This document shows, piece after piece, positions 8,328-17,197 of a stretch of 64,000 nt of DNA. The DNA comes from Methanosarcina barkeri MS. GTDB taxonomy: Archaea > Halobacteriota > Methanosarcinia > Methanosarcinales > Methanosarcinaceae. The position numbers and the translations under genes were made by a program. Each line of letters begins with the position of its first letter. Positions within the stretch are counted from its first letter, which is position 1. The stretch lies in NCBI RefSeq assembly GCF_000970025.1, contig NZ_CP009528.1:1475168-1539167 (forward strand), given 5' to 3'. Under the pieces are notes generated by a model that worked only from the letters and a program-made list of their open reading frames with translations, searched no databases and was not told the origin of the DNA.

Positions 8328-9908
8328 TTAACCGAGTGCCTTTCTTATTTTTCCCATTTTTGTGAGTGTCGAGCATACAAGCTGGGAAACTTCCTCGTCC
8401 ATACAATTTCCTTTACTTCCTGCCTGCAGGAGGTCAGGCTGCATCATTTCTACCAAGATGCGGTATGAAGGTTCTGGGCTGGTTTCAAGATCAAAGGTCT
8501 CATGCAGGATATCGAAATCTTTGCGGACTTCCTTCAGACATTCACTTGATAGGAAGCGGGAAGCTACATTGAGATCCAGATATCCTGATGCAAACTTCAG
8601 GTCACCTGCAAGGGAGGGGAAGTATTTTGTAAGCAAGTTTTCACAGGCAGCTTCTCCGAGTTTTTCCCGGGCTTCTTCAAGAGCACGACCTGTCCCTATG
8701 AATTCCGGAGGCAGGCCTATGGAATAAAGAGCGCCTGTAAACTTGATTGCCCTTGGAAGCTGAAGGTCTTCAGAAGGCATACTGGCTTCAAGCTCTTTTC
8801 CTATATCGGTACGGCAGAGGTTAACCAGGCCTGAGATATCAGGAGCACTTCTTGAATAGCCACCTGTACCTTTGTGCATAAGACGATCCCGCTGCTGTGG
8901 AAGAAGGTCAGCTATCTGGTTTATCGTAGGAGCCAGTTGCCTGATAATCCTGCTGTAGCTTGCCCCAAATATCCCAATAAGGTTTATTATTTCTTCTTTT
9001 TCTTCGACGGAAAAGAGTTCAGGCGTTTCAGGCAGCCTGGCCTTTGCAAGTTTTACCAGAGATTCAGCGTCCCCTTTTTTATGGCTGTACCTGAGCGCGG
9101 ACTGGAGAGTAATGGTCCCTACTCCCTGGTATTCCCTGAAAAAATTCTCTGCATTCTTCAGGTCAAGATGTCCTCTAAAAGGCAGTGTTCCTGCTCCGAA
9201 TATAATGCCAGTTTGAGTGCCAAGTTCGGAATTTAGTTCGCAGATCCCGTTTATTGCGTATTTGCATGAAAGCGTGCTTGCAATGTGCCCAAAAGAGAGA
9301 GCAGAGTCGGATTTACCCAGAAACACCCTGAATTTCTCAGGAACTGTCCCGAAGTGTCCTTTCCAGGCAAGAATCGTATTTTCTGCAAGTTCTTTTGCAT
9401 GCAGCAGCGCAGGAGCATCTTCTATGAGAGGAATTATACGAGGGACTTCCATTGAGAAACCGAATTCCTTTTTTGCAAGCTCACTTACGTCTACCATATG
9501 CTGTTGAGCTCCAATAATTTCCCTGACGCTGTCTGTCATGGGGTGCACAAACTCATTGATTGCCTGAACATCCGAGTATTCAAGAGCATTGTGATTAGCC
9601 TCAGCAATTGACATCATAACCATGAGCTGCCTGAACCGGTTTTCCTGAACCGCACTCGGAGCTCGAGGAGTGATAAAAATATCTTTTCCTGGGATCAGGT
9701 CTGTTTCTTCTATGAATTTTGATACAATCTGGACATTCTGATGGTAGGGAGTTGCCTTCCCTTCATAATCCGGCATGTACTCATCACAGCCGAATATCTG
9801 TGCAGCCTCTATAGCTTCTTCCGGCTCTTCCTGCGTTGCAATATATTTTGACGCCGAGTCCGGATGCTGGGTACACATTACTTTTGGAAAAACGGTTTTT
9901 CTACTCAT
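8328..9908 (-). CDS. ppcA: Phosphoenolpyruvate carboxylase, archaeal type
   Basis: Cytoplasmic enzyme that carboxylates PEP with bicarbonate to oxaloacetate and phosphate. In methanogens it feeds the incomplete reductive TCA branch to 2-oxoglutarate and supplies aspartate. The N-terminus (KVMCTQHPDSASKYI) and overall length match the small archaeal PepcA family of about 500-530 residues rather than the roughly 900-residue bacterial/plant enzyme. I place the start at the ATG at 9908 (526 residues, MSRKTVFPK) because a GAGG lies about 12 nt upstream; an ATG 15 nt further upstream overlaps that site. The gene stands alone, with convergent or unrelated neighbours. Function is secure from family identity. 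Confidence 0.95.
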   Translation of the reverse strand: MSRKTVFPKVMCTQHPDSASKYIATQEEPEEAIEAAQIFGCDEYMPDYEGKATPYHQNVQIVSKFIEETDLIPGKDIFITPRAPSAVQENRFRQLMVMMSIAEANHNALEYSDVQAINEFVHPMTDSVREIIGAQQHMVDVSELAKKEFGFSMEVPRIIPLIEDAPALLHAKELAENTILAWKGHFGTVPEKFRVFLGKSDSALSFGHIASTLSCKYAINGICELNSELGTQTGIIFGAGTLPFRGHLDLKNAENFFREYQGVGTITLQSALRYSHKKGDAESLVKLAKARLPETPELFSVEEKEEIINLIGIFGASYSRIIRQLAPTINQIADLLPQQRDRLMHKGTGGYSRSAPDISGLVNLCRTDIGKELEASMPSEDLQLPRAIKFTGALYSIGLPPEFIGTGRALEEAREKLGEAACENLLTKYFPSLAGDLKFASGYLDLNVASRFLSSECLKEVRKDFDILHETFDLETSPEPSYRILVEMMQPDLLQAGSKGNCMDEEVSQLVCSTLTKMGKIRKALG

Positions 9909-10507
9909 AAAATAAATCCTCATTGTGTACAGCTCAGACCTTAGTTGCTGCTGAACTGATTATTAACTTACCATAAAATCCGCTACTGATTCCCTTACTG
10001 AATTCGTTAGTGGATTTATTACTAAACTTGTAATTCTTTTAGTGAATAGCAGGTAAATTCCTTTATTGTTAACCCTTTGTTTTATGCAAATCAGTATCGA
10101 ATCATATTGTTTACTATATGATAAATGTTTCCGTTTACAATAAGTTGACATATATGGCCTGAGATAACAAAACTACTGCAACTATAACGAAACTACTGAG
10201 AATTGTGCTCTGAAGCCTCAAGTAGAAAAGATTATTCTGTATATAAATATGCAAAATTATCCAGACAGTTGTAACTACAAACTTTTAAAAAGAGTTTGAT
10301 CAAAAAAGGAAAACTGTCTGTCTCTCAGCCTTTAAAAACTGCTTGCCTGCAAGCCTTTTGAAAAGAAGCTTGAGTAAAAACTCCAAGAAGCGGCATGATC
10401 AGCCAGCAACGGTTGTGGCACAAGCCTTTTCAAAAAAGGCTTGACCGAAAATTTCAGCAACAACATAGTTGGCGTGATCAATTGCATAGAAAGTTAGAGA
10501 ATTATAA
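9909..10507. other. Intergenic region upstream of ppcA
   Basis: AT-rich spacer. The half next to ppcA should hold its leftward promoter. The distal half holds a REP-like palindromic repeat (10422-10485) just past the stop of the zinc-ribbon gene. No protein-coding or RNA gene was recognised. Confidence 0.5.
10422..10485. repeat. REP-like palindromic element, copy 1
   Basis: Core AAGCCTTTT-CAA-AAAAGGCTT, a near-perfect hairpin, followed by GACCGAAAATTTCAGCAACAA. A degenerate neighbour sits at 10345-10375. Related copies occur at 11489-11605 and 58127-58262. The copy here lies just downstream of the 10508-11254 gene (minus strand), so it may also serve as a 3' hairpin. Confidence 0.75.
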
Positions 10508-11254
10508 TTATTTAATAATTCTGAACCTTTTACTTAGTCTAATTTCATGGTAGCCGCAGTTTCTGCATTTAAAGTACCTTATTTTCTTTTTGAGAATGTA
10601 ATTTAATACATCCGTGTTTCTATATTCTTCTATTGCATGCTCTTCCCCGCATTCCTCGCAGGTGTCTTCTTTTAAATTGCCCTGCCTTTTTTCGTGATAG
10701 TGATCTATGGGTTGAGGTTCAACTTTTATATCTTCATATCCGCAGTTTATGCAGTGCCAGTATTGTGTCAGGGTTTTTGTATAAGCATCGATTTTGCTTT
10801 CTTCTGTTACGAGTGGAGCCTGAAATTCCTCAAAAACTAAATACTTCCCGCATTTCTCGCAGTATGAGTCTGTACAATAATTTGCTATGGCTCTGTAATA
10901 ACCAAACATATAAAGGAAAACAATTTCTGACACAATCGTTAGGAATCTTCCGGCTGATAAAAGAAAGCTTTCGGATTTTGCAAAGAAATGAGCAGGGAAA
11001 AACATCAAAATCAGGAATAACAAAATTGAAAGAATGAAGAGTTTTGAGAATAACCTGGCTCTTTTTTGAATTTCCTCTACTCCAAGCTTATTTACCAGAT
11101 TAAAAGCTTCTTCCATGCTTTCAGGGCTATATCTTGGATTTAAGTTCTGGGTCATTTCCACGACGTCATTTTCAGGGTCTATCTTATAGTGAATGCCTTC
11201 ATAAAAAGCCTGATATGAGCCCGATGGAAACCTTATGCGTTTGTCTTTTGCCAA
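10508..11254 (-). CDS. Membrane protein with two zinc-ribbon-like motifs, function unknown
   Basis: A 248-residue protein not assigned to a named family. It has a polar N-terminus of about 68 residues, two hydrophobic segments (about 69-90 and 98-118), and a long cytoplasmic-type tail. The tail carries two CxxC...CxxC knuckle pairs: CEKCGKY with CINCGYED, and CEECGEE with CRNCGYHE. Each pair could bind one zinc ion. The architecture suggests a membrane-tethered zinc-ribbon protein. The listed start is a TTG without a clear ribosome-binding site; the first internal ATG (about 11155) would shorten it by 33 residues. The open frame is certain; the start and role are not. Confidence 0.7.
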   Translation of the reverse strand: MAKDKRIRFPSGSYQAFYEGIHYKIDPENDVVEMTQNLNPRYSPESMEEAFNLVNKLGVEEIQKRARLFSKLFILSILLFLILMFFPAHFFAKSESFLLSAGRFLTIVSEIVFLYMFGYYRAIANYCTDSYCEKCGKYLVFEEFQAPLVTEESKIDAYTKTLTQYWHCINCGYEDIKVEPQPIDHYHEKRQGNLKEDTCEECGEEHAIEEYRNTDVLNYILKKKIRYFKCRNCGYHEIRLSKRFRIIK

Positions 11255-12366
11255 TAGATCAGCGGCCCGTTTCTGGTTAGGTTAGCTGTTATTCGTGAGT
11301 AATTTTATATCACAAGGCATAATAAATGTTTTTCCAGCAGAGCTACGGCTCTGCAGCCCGAGTTCCGTAAGCCTATTCAGAAAACTGCTTTTCTGCAAGT
11401 CTTTTTAATAAAAACTTGAGCGAAAATCCCGGGCAATGTTTGGTTTTGAGAGTCTTATCCTTCAACCTCCATCCGGCTTGATCACAAGCCTTTTTTGAAA
11501 AGGTTTGACCGCAACCCTTTTCAAAAAAGGTTTGACCGCAACCCTTTTCAAAAAGGCTTGACCGAAAACTTCAGCAACAACATGGTAGGCGTGACCAAAC
11601 GGCGCAATGGTTGCGGTTCAACACTTCACTCAGAGGGCTGAGTTATGGTTAAGATACTGAGCTATGTTCAAGGGGGGCTGACTTGTTATAAAGTAGTATT
11701 ACTTTTGCTCAGCCGGCTCGGTTTTAAAGATCTTGTAATTATATTGTCAGCTATGAACATTTTTGAAATCCACTCAAAACAGACTTTATATCTCGAATTT
11801 ATCTCAGGCTCACAGGAAACTGGAGTTCTCTAGGATTTACTTTTCACTTACAAATATCACAGTATCCTTTCCGTTCCCTTCTGCTCTACTAAATAATACT
11901 TAGAAAAACTATTTTGTACGTAATATAGAAACACTAGCAGTAAAAACTTACAGTCGCTGTGAAGGTACTTCCTGGAGAAACGAATAGACTTTAATTATAT
12001 ATATCATGAGGTAGACTAGGATGTGGGCATCTGGGAAGGTCATAAGAGACCTTTTAACTCTTTTTAATAACCCCCAACACCCCCACTCCCCAATATCCAG
12101 ATGCCCAATTTCCATATTATCAGTTTTTCTAATTATGTTTCAGGAGTATGAATCGAGTTCCGCTTCGACAGTACGTAATATATTTATCTCACTTCATTCA
12201 CTCAAGCGGACTATTTTAAGTACAGATATCGAGTTTAGCTAAAAGCTTATTTTAGGCAAAATCATAGAACTAAATTTAGCTGTTTAGACTCTTTCCTGAC
12301 GAAAAATGAAAAAGATTTACAAGATATGTAAAAGTTATTGAATAAACTATTTAATAAATTAAACGA
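11255..12366. other. Long intergenic region
   Basis: No gene could be supported. It contains the second REP-like cluster (11489-11605). Two short plus-strand frames (11645-11833 and 12021-12242) lack ribosome-binding sites and look non-coding. Confidence 0.6.
11489..11605. repeat. REP-like palindromic element, copy 2, internally duplicated
   Basis: Same family as 10422-10485. The core CCTTTTCAAAAAAGG with the tail TTTGACCGCAA is repeated in tandem (unit about 27 bp, nearly three units), then the element continues as GACCGAAAACTTCAGCAACAACATGG. The internal repetition suggests slippage at the palindrome. Confidence 0.75.
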
Positions 12367-12438
12367 AGCCAAGGTCCGGATTTGAACCAGGACTGAATCG
12401 CTCTGCTGGCGATTGCGTGACCGCTCCGCCACCTTGGC
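12367..12438 (-). tRNA. tRNA-Cys (anticodon GCA) with A33
   Basis: On the minus strand a 71-nt cloverleaf begins GCCAAGG and ends CCTTGGC, followed by discriminator U73 (12367); no CCA is encoded. The acceptor stem has 7 perfect pairs. The anticodon stem ATCGC/GCGAT is perfect, with loop C-A-GCA-G-A. GCA plus U73 identifies tRNA-Cys. Two unusual points: position 33 is A instead of the near-universal U, and the T-stem pair 49-65 reads C-A. Methanosarcina species charge tRNA-Cys by both CysRS and the SepRS/SepCysS route and carry more than one tRNA-Cys, so this may be a divergent isoacceptor. Confidence 0.85.
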
Positions 12439-12465
12439 AATCTGTGAACCTTATACAGCATATAC

Positions 12466-12480
12466 AATATATAAATTTAT
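12466..12480 (-). promoter_or_regulatory. Probable TATA box of the tRNA-Cys gene
   Basis: Read on the minus strand the stretch is ATAAATTTATATATT, about 28-42 nt upstream of the mature tRNA 5' end. This is the expected spacing for an archaeal tRNA promoter. Confidence 0.5.
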
Positions 12481-12604
12481 AGGTTGCCAGGTATTATCAC
12501 GAATGCTGTGAGGTTTTTCCTAAAATAAGTTTAAAAGCAGTTTTAATATTTTTTTATAATAAATATAAAAATTTACTAGCTTTTATCTATAAAAATGCTT
12601 TATT

Positions 12605-12683
12605 GTATCCTCTTCAAATTATATGGGTAAAAGCAGTAATATTTTTTCTGTGGTTGAAAATTCATTAAATTTGAAGAGGATAC
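12605..12683. mobile_element. 79-bp palindromic MITE-like element
   Basis: Perfect 16-bp terminal inverted repeats, GTATCCTCTTCAAATT at 12605-12620 and its complement at 12668-12683, enclose 47 bp. Part of the interior (AAATTATATGGGTAAAAG.AGTAAT) recurs at 57996-58035 and, more diverged, at 51736-51765, so it belongs to a dispersed family. No coding capacity. Confidence 0.75.
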
Positions 12684-12904
12684 CAAAAAGGAATGGAATT
12701 ACATAGAATATATAAGAAATTTTTAGAAATTTATACGACTTGTCAAGCTCAATTGGACCAAAAAAAGGAAAATGTTCAGTATCAATTAATGGATGCTGTC
12801 AAACTAAGGATATAATATGATACTGGCCGTTTTAAAATTTTAACAGAAACTATATATGTCTGCCTTTATAATTTACTTCTATATATTGCTATAAAAGTAT
12901 ATAA

Positions 12905-13387
12905 CGTGTTGATTTTATGCATTATTGTGGGATTGATGACTATTCCTACGGTTTCTACTGAAAAATGGGACTCCAAAAATGCTAAAACAAAATTTATTTT
13001 AGATTTTAATGGAAAAGATTGCATTTTTAGCTTCTAGATACAAAACTCTTTTGACATAGAGAACTGTTTTTCTCTATATTGTTGACTCAGTTCATAAGCC
13101 AGGGGCAGACTATAACCAACAATGTAAATGTGGGATCAAGGAATGAATTATCTTGAAGTGGACTTGAACTGGGGAGGTACTAGTGATTCCCTGACTCTTA
13201 GTGTTTATACCCTCTCAGGAAGCAAACTCGGAACTTACAGAACTCTGACGGAAGCGTAAATGGTAGGATATGCCTCAATATAGATGCCTCTCAGGGATAT
13301 GTACAACAGGGAACCTGGAAGTTTAAAGTTTATGGGGAATTGGTTAGTGAAAAACAGAGATATACACTTAATGTTTACCAACATTAA
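12905..13387 (+). pseudogene. Decayed copy of the small secreted beta-rich protein gene
   Basis: Aligns by eye along its whole length with the intact gene at 15970-16470, including the signal peptide (LILCIIVGLMTIPTVS), the SQGQT motif, the YLEVDLNWGG.SDSLTLSVYT region and the QQGTWKFKVYGE end. It carries an in-frame TAG near 13036 and small indels that break the frame, for example around 13133 and 13240. The upstream sequence (CGTTTTAAAATTTTAACAGAAACTATATAT) also matches the intact copy, so promoter and gene were duplicated together. The last codons (ending at 13387) overlap the start of the downstream regulator gene, which is still intact. Confidence 0.85.
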
Positions 13388-14114
13388 GCTTGAAAAAAAG
13401 CTTATCTTCTGTTTGCTATTTTTTCTATTAGTAACAACAGCCAGAGCTACGGAATATACTGTAAGCCCTTTTCCGAGCGATCAGTCTGGAGCTTCAATTA
13501 ACGGAGAAAAAGTAGTTGAACTTGAAGTTACTGAGATACCTTACTGGCAGTTTTTGCTCTGGTTAGCTGCGATGCAAATCTTATCAATAATAGACGTAAT
13601 TCTGTACTTTACAAAGCTCATTTTCGTAATACTCGGATTTCGAGTTGCGGACCATCCAATTACTATTGGGACTCTAAAGAGAAAGCACATATATGCTTTC
13701 ATCAAAGCCTGTCCAGGGACGTGTATCAGCGAGATTGCAAGCGATATGAGCCTGAGTAGGGGAAATCTTCGCTATCATCTCAATATTCTCAAAGCAGAAA
13801 ATCTGATAGAATCCCGCAGTGATTGCGGAAAGATCCGGTATTTCCAGAATAATTCTACATACGGTGAGGAAGAAAAACTGGTTATTTCCGTTCTTCAAAA
13901 TGAGATGACCCGAAAGATACTATATAATATATTAAAGGAAGAATGCAACACCAACGGAGATCTTGCCCGGACAACAGGAATTTCTAAAGGTGCAATTACC
14001 TGGTATATGAAGCAGTTGAATGAGTCAGGCCTTGTTAAAGAAGATCGGATAGGAAAGAGTACAATATACAGTATAAATCCTGTTTATCGGGATGAAATTG
14101 AAAAACATATTTGA
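13371..14114 (+). CDS. Membrane-anchored regulator with two winged-helix domains, copy 1
   Basis: 247 residues from the ATG at 13371. The frame extends upstream, but only over DNA belonging to the pseudogene, so this start is preferred. In order: a signal-peptide-like hydrophobic N-terminus (about 10-24), a short external segment starting TEYTVSPFPSD, a hydrophobic stretch (about 56-90, WQFLLWLAAMQILSIIDVIL), then two cytoplasmic winged helix-turn-helix domains (about 98-160 and 168-240). Their recognition helices include MSLSRGNLRYHLNIL and TGISKGAITWYMKQL. It probably binds DNA while tethered to the membrane and responds to an external or membrane signal. The paralogue at 16415-17197 has the same plan and the same gene order. 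DNA target and signal are unknown. Confidence 0.85.
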   Translation: MFTNIKLEKKLIFCLLFFLLVTTARATEYTVSPFPSDQSGASINGEKVVELEVTEIPYWQFLLWLAAMQILSIIDVILYFTKLIFVILGFRVADHPITIGTLKRKHIYAFIKACPGTCISEIASDMSLSRGNLRYHLNILKAENLIESRSDCGKIRYFQNNSTYGEEEKLVISVLQNEMTRKILYNILKEECNTNGDLARTTGISKGAITWYMKQLNESGLVKEDRIGKSTIYSINPVYRDEIEKHI

Positions 14115-15164
14115 AATTCTTTTAAAAACGGTCTTACTTCAGGATAAAACATTAAAAAACAGACTCAGATAAATAAATGAATTTTTAAAAAACTGGTTTT
14201 GCAAGTAAAAAATCCAAAATGCCTAATATAGTATATATTTCACTTTTGAGCATAACTTCTATACAGGACACAAAAAGATTTGTCATATCAAATATTATCC
14301 TTGAAATATGAAATCACAGGTTAAACATCTGATTTGATAGTTTAATGATTTGGCTAAAAACTTTGTATTTTATATAGAGTGTCTTAGTATTAAATTATGG
14401 AGTTCAAATCTCTCTGAAAAACTAATTTGAACTCCAAATGTCCAGCGGCTTAATTAAGTTAACTTTAAAAAGATTTAAGGTTTACTTAATCCTGTTTCTG
14501 GAGTTAAATCACGGGGTGAAAAAAAGAACAACAAGAGAACACTTAGAAATGGTGTACTCTTGTTGCGTTTCTGCTGGCAAGTATTAAGACTACTATGGCT
14601 TCTGGAAAGAGTCGTTATAGTACTGTGTCTACAATTACTGTCCCATAAAGGAATTATTACTGTTTTGGAGGGTACACAAAGAATTAGGATAATTAAATTT
14701 CCTGTGTATGTATACACAGATTTGTGATATTTTCTTCATATACAATTGTTTGATAATTTACATACAAAATATATAAAACAATTAAAATTTTCAAGTATGT
14801 GGCAATGTTTTATACGATTAGTAGAGTTTGAGAGCGATTCTGAACCTTGCTAGAAGTAGCAATCAAGAAAGTAAAGGATATGAGGAGTATGAATGGACAG
14901 AATTGGGTCAAATCTCCGGAACATTTGCAGTTGGACTGAACATGTTTCGCTATCAAAGTGAAGGGTTATTTCTTTTCAAATGCATATTCTTTGCTTTTGA
15001 AACATCTTTTTGCTTCTACATAGGTGCGACTATTGCGATATATTTTTTGAATAACTGAGATTATATATAAAACAAATAAAAGCAATGTTTCTAATGTGCG
15101 ACTTTATTGTAACTCATAAAGGATGTAATTAGGAAGTCAGTGAAGTATTCAAAGGAGATATATT
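14115..15164. other. Intergenic region with palindrome and a decayed leader fragment
   Basis: No convincing gene. It contains a perfect 11-bp inverted repeat (14399-14435). It also has a stretch near 14828-14852 (TTTGAGAGCGATTCTGAACC) that matches the 3' hairpin of the structured leader found at 17.7, 22.7 and 26.1 kb. A 76-codon frame from a TTG at 14828 begins inside that fragment and has no ribosome-binding site, so I do not call it a gene. Confidence 0.6.
14399..14435. repeat. Perfect 11-bp inverted repeat
   Basis: GGAGTTCAAAT (14399-14409) and ATTTGAACTCC (14425-14435) with a 15-nt loop. It lies about 285 bp downstream of the regulator stop. There is no T-run after it, so it is not a classical terminator; it could be a 3' hairpin or a protein-binding site. 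Confidence 0.7.
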
Positions 15165-15455
15165 ATGCTAAAATCTCTTCTTACTTTTTTTATTTTTTTA
15201 TTAGCCTCGTTGTCTACTCGCGTAATAATAATGACTTATTATCCACAGTATACTTATTTTGCACATGTATTTTCTACCTTTTTGATTTCCATAGGCATGG
15301 CTTTTTCAATTTCCTCCATGATTATGAAATATATTTCATTTCTCCCAACTATTAGTCCGAAAATGAAAAAACAGATCAAGATTGGACTTATTACTCTGAT
15401 TTTTGCATCAACACTTTTGGAAACTTATTACGGATCTATGCCTCAAACTCAATGA
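15165..15455 (+). CDS. Small membrane protein, unknown function
   Basis: A 96-residue protein with three or so hydrophobic segments (about 3-23, 30-55 and 72-88) and a basic patch PKMKKQIK before the last. The ATG follows AAAGGAGAT at ideal spacing, which is the main reason to accept it. No family recognised. It sits between the two copies of the secreted-protein/regulator module. Confidence 0.6.
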   Translation: MLKSLLTFFIFLLASLSTRVIIMTYYPQYTYFAHVFSTFLISIGMAFSISSMIMKYISFLPTISPKMKKQIKIGLITLIFASTLLETYYGSMPQTQ

Positions 15456-15728
15456 TAAATATATGTAATCGATAAATTTTTATTAAAACTTAATTAAAAA
15501 TCTTAAAAATGGAAAATATATAAATGTAAATGAATTTGCAATGTGTAGATTACAGAAGTTTGTAAATGCAACTTTGAGTAAAAACTCAAAAAGAAGTTGC
15601 TTTAAAAGTTTTTATAAGCTATATAAGAAATTTACAATTTTATTCTGACACTGAAGATGGAAAATATCCTCGCTACTTTCCTCTTTAAAAGATATTCTTG
15701 ACAAAAGGTATCTTTATACTTTTCAGAT

Positions 15729-15870
15729 GGTGTGCCAATTATTCTGAAAAATCATAAATATCAAGAAGTTACTGAGTAGAGAATTCCATATCGTAAGATC
15801 AATTATCTACATAGTACGTAAAAACTTGACTTCAAATTTACAGCAAATTCGAGACACTGTCTTTTTTAAA
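15729..15870. mobile_element. AGTGT-family MITE-like element, copy 1
   Basis: About 140 bp, beginning GGTGTGCCAATTATTCTG and ending AAATTCGAGACACTG. The interior AATTCCATATCG.AAGATCAATTATCTA.ATAGTACG is shared with copies at 35448-35582 and 44520-44652, and in part 57176-57332. The ends form imperfect inverted repeats (AGTGTnnCnAATTT). Confidence 0.75.
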
Positions 15871-15924
15871 TTTAGTAGCAAATTATTATGTAATAAAACA
15901 CTGGTCGTTTTAAAATATTAACAG

Positions 15925-15940
15925 AAACTATATATATATC
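15925..15940 (+). promoter_or_regulatory. TATA box of the secreted-protein/regulator module
   Basis: ACTATATATATATCTG lies about 30-45 nt upstream of the ATG at 15970, preceded by CGTTTTAAAATATTAACAGAA. The same block precedes the decayed copy near 12820-12860, so it is conserved between the two modules. Confidence 0.6.
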
Positions 15941-15969
15941 TGTGTTTATAATTTTGTTTGGGTGTTACT

Positions 15970-16470
15970 ATGAAATCCTGTAATGTGTTGATTTTATGCG
16001 TTATTATAGGATTGATGACTATTCCTGCGGTTTCTGCCGAAAAAGTATACTCAGAAAACTCGAATAGTGAAGTTATTTTAAATTCTACTGGGGAAAATTA
16101 CATTGTTAGCCCCTGGATAGAAAATTCTTTTGATATAGAGAATTCCCTTCTTTCGATATTGTCAACTCAGTCCATAAGCCAGGGACAGACTATAACTCAC
16201 AATGTAAACATAGGTTCAGGAGTGAATTATCTTGAAGTGGACTTGAACTGGGGAGATACTAGTGATTCCCTAACTCTTAGTGTTTATACCCCCTCTGGAA
16301 GCAAACTCGGAACTTACCACGATAGCTCTGATGGAAGCGTAAATGGTAGAATACATTTCAGTATAGATCCTTCCCAGGGATACGTGCAACAGGGAACTTG
16401 GAAGTTCAAGGTCTATGGGGAATCAGTTAGTGGAACACAGAGCTACACATTTGGTGTCGCATTGCATTAA
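15970..16470 (+). CDS. Small secreted beta-rich (PPC-like) protein
   Basis: 166 residues from the ATG at 15970, which follows GGGTGTTACT; a TTG 12 nt upstream is also possible. An N-terminal signal peptide ends around VSAEKV. The C-terminal half (about 75-165) has the alternating pattern of a bacterial pre-peptidase C-terminal-type beta sandwich: SQGQTITHNVNIGSG, YLEVDLNWGDTSDSLTLSVY, GSKLGTYHDSSDG, QGTWKFKVYGE. It has no catalytic motif, so it probably acts as a small exported binding or sensing protein. Its 3' end overlaps the start of the membrane regulator gene, suggesting that the two are made together and may form a sensor pair. The pairing and overlap are seen; the sensor role is inference. 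Confidence 0.8.
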   Translation: MKSCNVLILCVIIGLMTIPAVSAEKVYSENSNSEVILNSTGENYIVSPWIENSFDIENSLLSILSTQSISQGQTITHNVNIGSGVNYLEVDLNWGDTSDSLTLSVYTPSGSKLGTYHDSSDGSVNGRIHFSIDPSQGYVQQGTWKFKVYGESVSGTQSYTFGVALH

Positions 16471-17197
16471 TTATAGGAGACTCTGCCTCCTTTGCTTTTT
16501 ATTTTTATTTTCAATATTGACAGCTGAAGCTACGGAATATACTGTAAGTCCTTTCCCGAGCGACAAATTCGGGGAGTCCGTAGCCGGAGAAGATGTACAG
16601 ATAGTAGAAGATACTGTTATACCTTACTGGCAGTTTTTGCTCTGGCTAGCTGCGATGCAAATCTTATCAATAATAGACGTAATTCTGTACTTTACAAAAC
16701 TCATTTTCGTGGTACTAGGATTCAAAATTATAGATACAGAAAATGTACTAGATAATTCTAATCGGTCCAGTATCTATACGTATATCAAGACTAAACCGGG
16801 AGCATGCATTGGTGAAATTGTAGAAAAAACAGGCTTAGGCAGAGGAAAAGTAAGGCATCATATAACTATTCTGGAAGTTCAGAACAAAATTGAAGTCCAT
16901 AACGATGGCGGAAAGATTAGGTATTTCGAAAATAATTCCACTTATGATGAAGAAGAAATAAAAATTATTTCTGCTCTTCAAAACATAACAAATCAAAGAA
17001 TAGTTTCAGAAATACAAAATGGGAAGTGTAATACAAACTCAGCTCTTGCACATGAAATTGGAGTTTCCAGAGCTACAATTAGCTGGTATATGAGAACTCT
17101 TAAAGAAGTAGAACTCATAAATGAAGAAAGAAAAGGAAAAAACATCATTTATAGAATAAACCCTTCTTATGAAAATTTAATTGAAAAATATGGATAA
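16415..17197 (+). CDS. Membrane-anchored regulator with two winged-helix domains, copy 2
   Basis: Paralogue of 13371-14114 with the same order: hydrophobic N-terminus, TEYTVSPFPSD external segment, a membrane stretch nearly identical to copy 1 (IPYWQFLLWLAAMQILSIID), then two winged-helix domains. The recognition regions TGLGRGKVRHHITIL and IGVSRATISWYMRTL differ from those of copy 1, which suggests different DNA targets. The ATG at 16415 lies 56 nt inside the secreted-protein gene; a TTG or GTG at 16451-16454 would give a more normal signal-peptide length. Either way the genes overlap, so translation is probably coupled. Confidence 0.85.
   Translation: MGNQLVEHRATHLVSHCINYRRLCLLCFLFLFSILTAEATEYTVSPFPSDKFGESVAGEDVQIVEDTVIPYWQFLLWLAAMQILSIIDVILYFTKLIFVVLGFKIIDTENVLDNSNRSSIYTYIKTKPGACIGEIVEKTGLGRGKVRHHITILEVQNKIEVHNDGGKIRYFENNSTYDEEEIKIISALQNITNQRIVSEIQNGKCNTNSALAHEIGVSRATISWYMRTLKEVELINEERKGKNIIYRINPSYENLIEKYG

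Larger units (their letters stand above)
15456..15969. other. Intergenic region upstream of the secreted-protein gene
   Basis: Contains one copy of the AGTGT-ended MITE-like repeat (15729-15870) and, close to the gene, sequence shared with the decayed copy at 12.8 kb, including the promoter. No gene recognised. Confidence 0.6.

Noticed and set aside
14828-15058. 76-aa plus-strand frame
   Set aside because: Starts with TTG inside a decayed leader fragment and has no ribosome-binding site.
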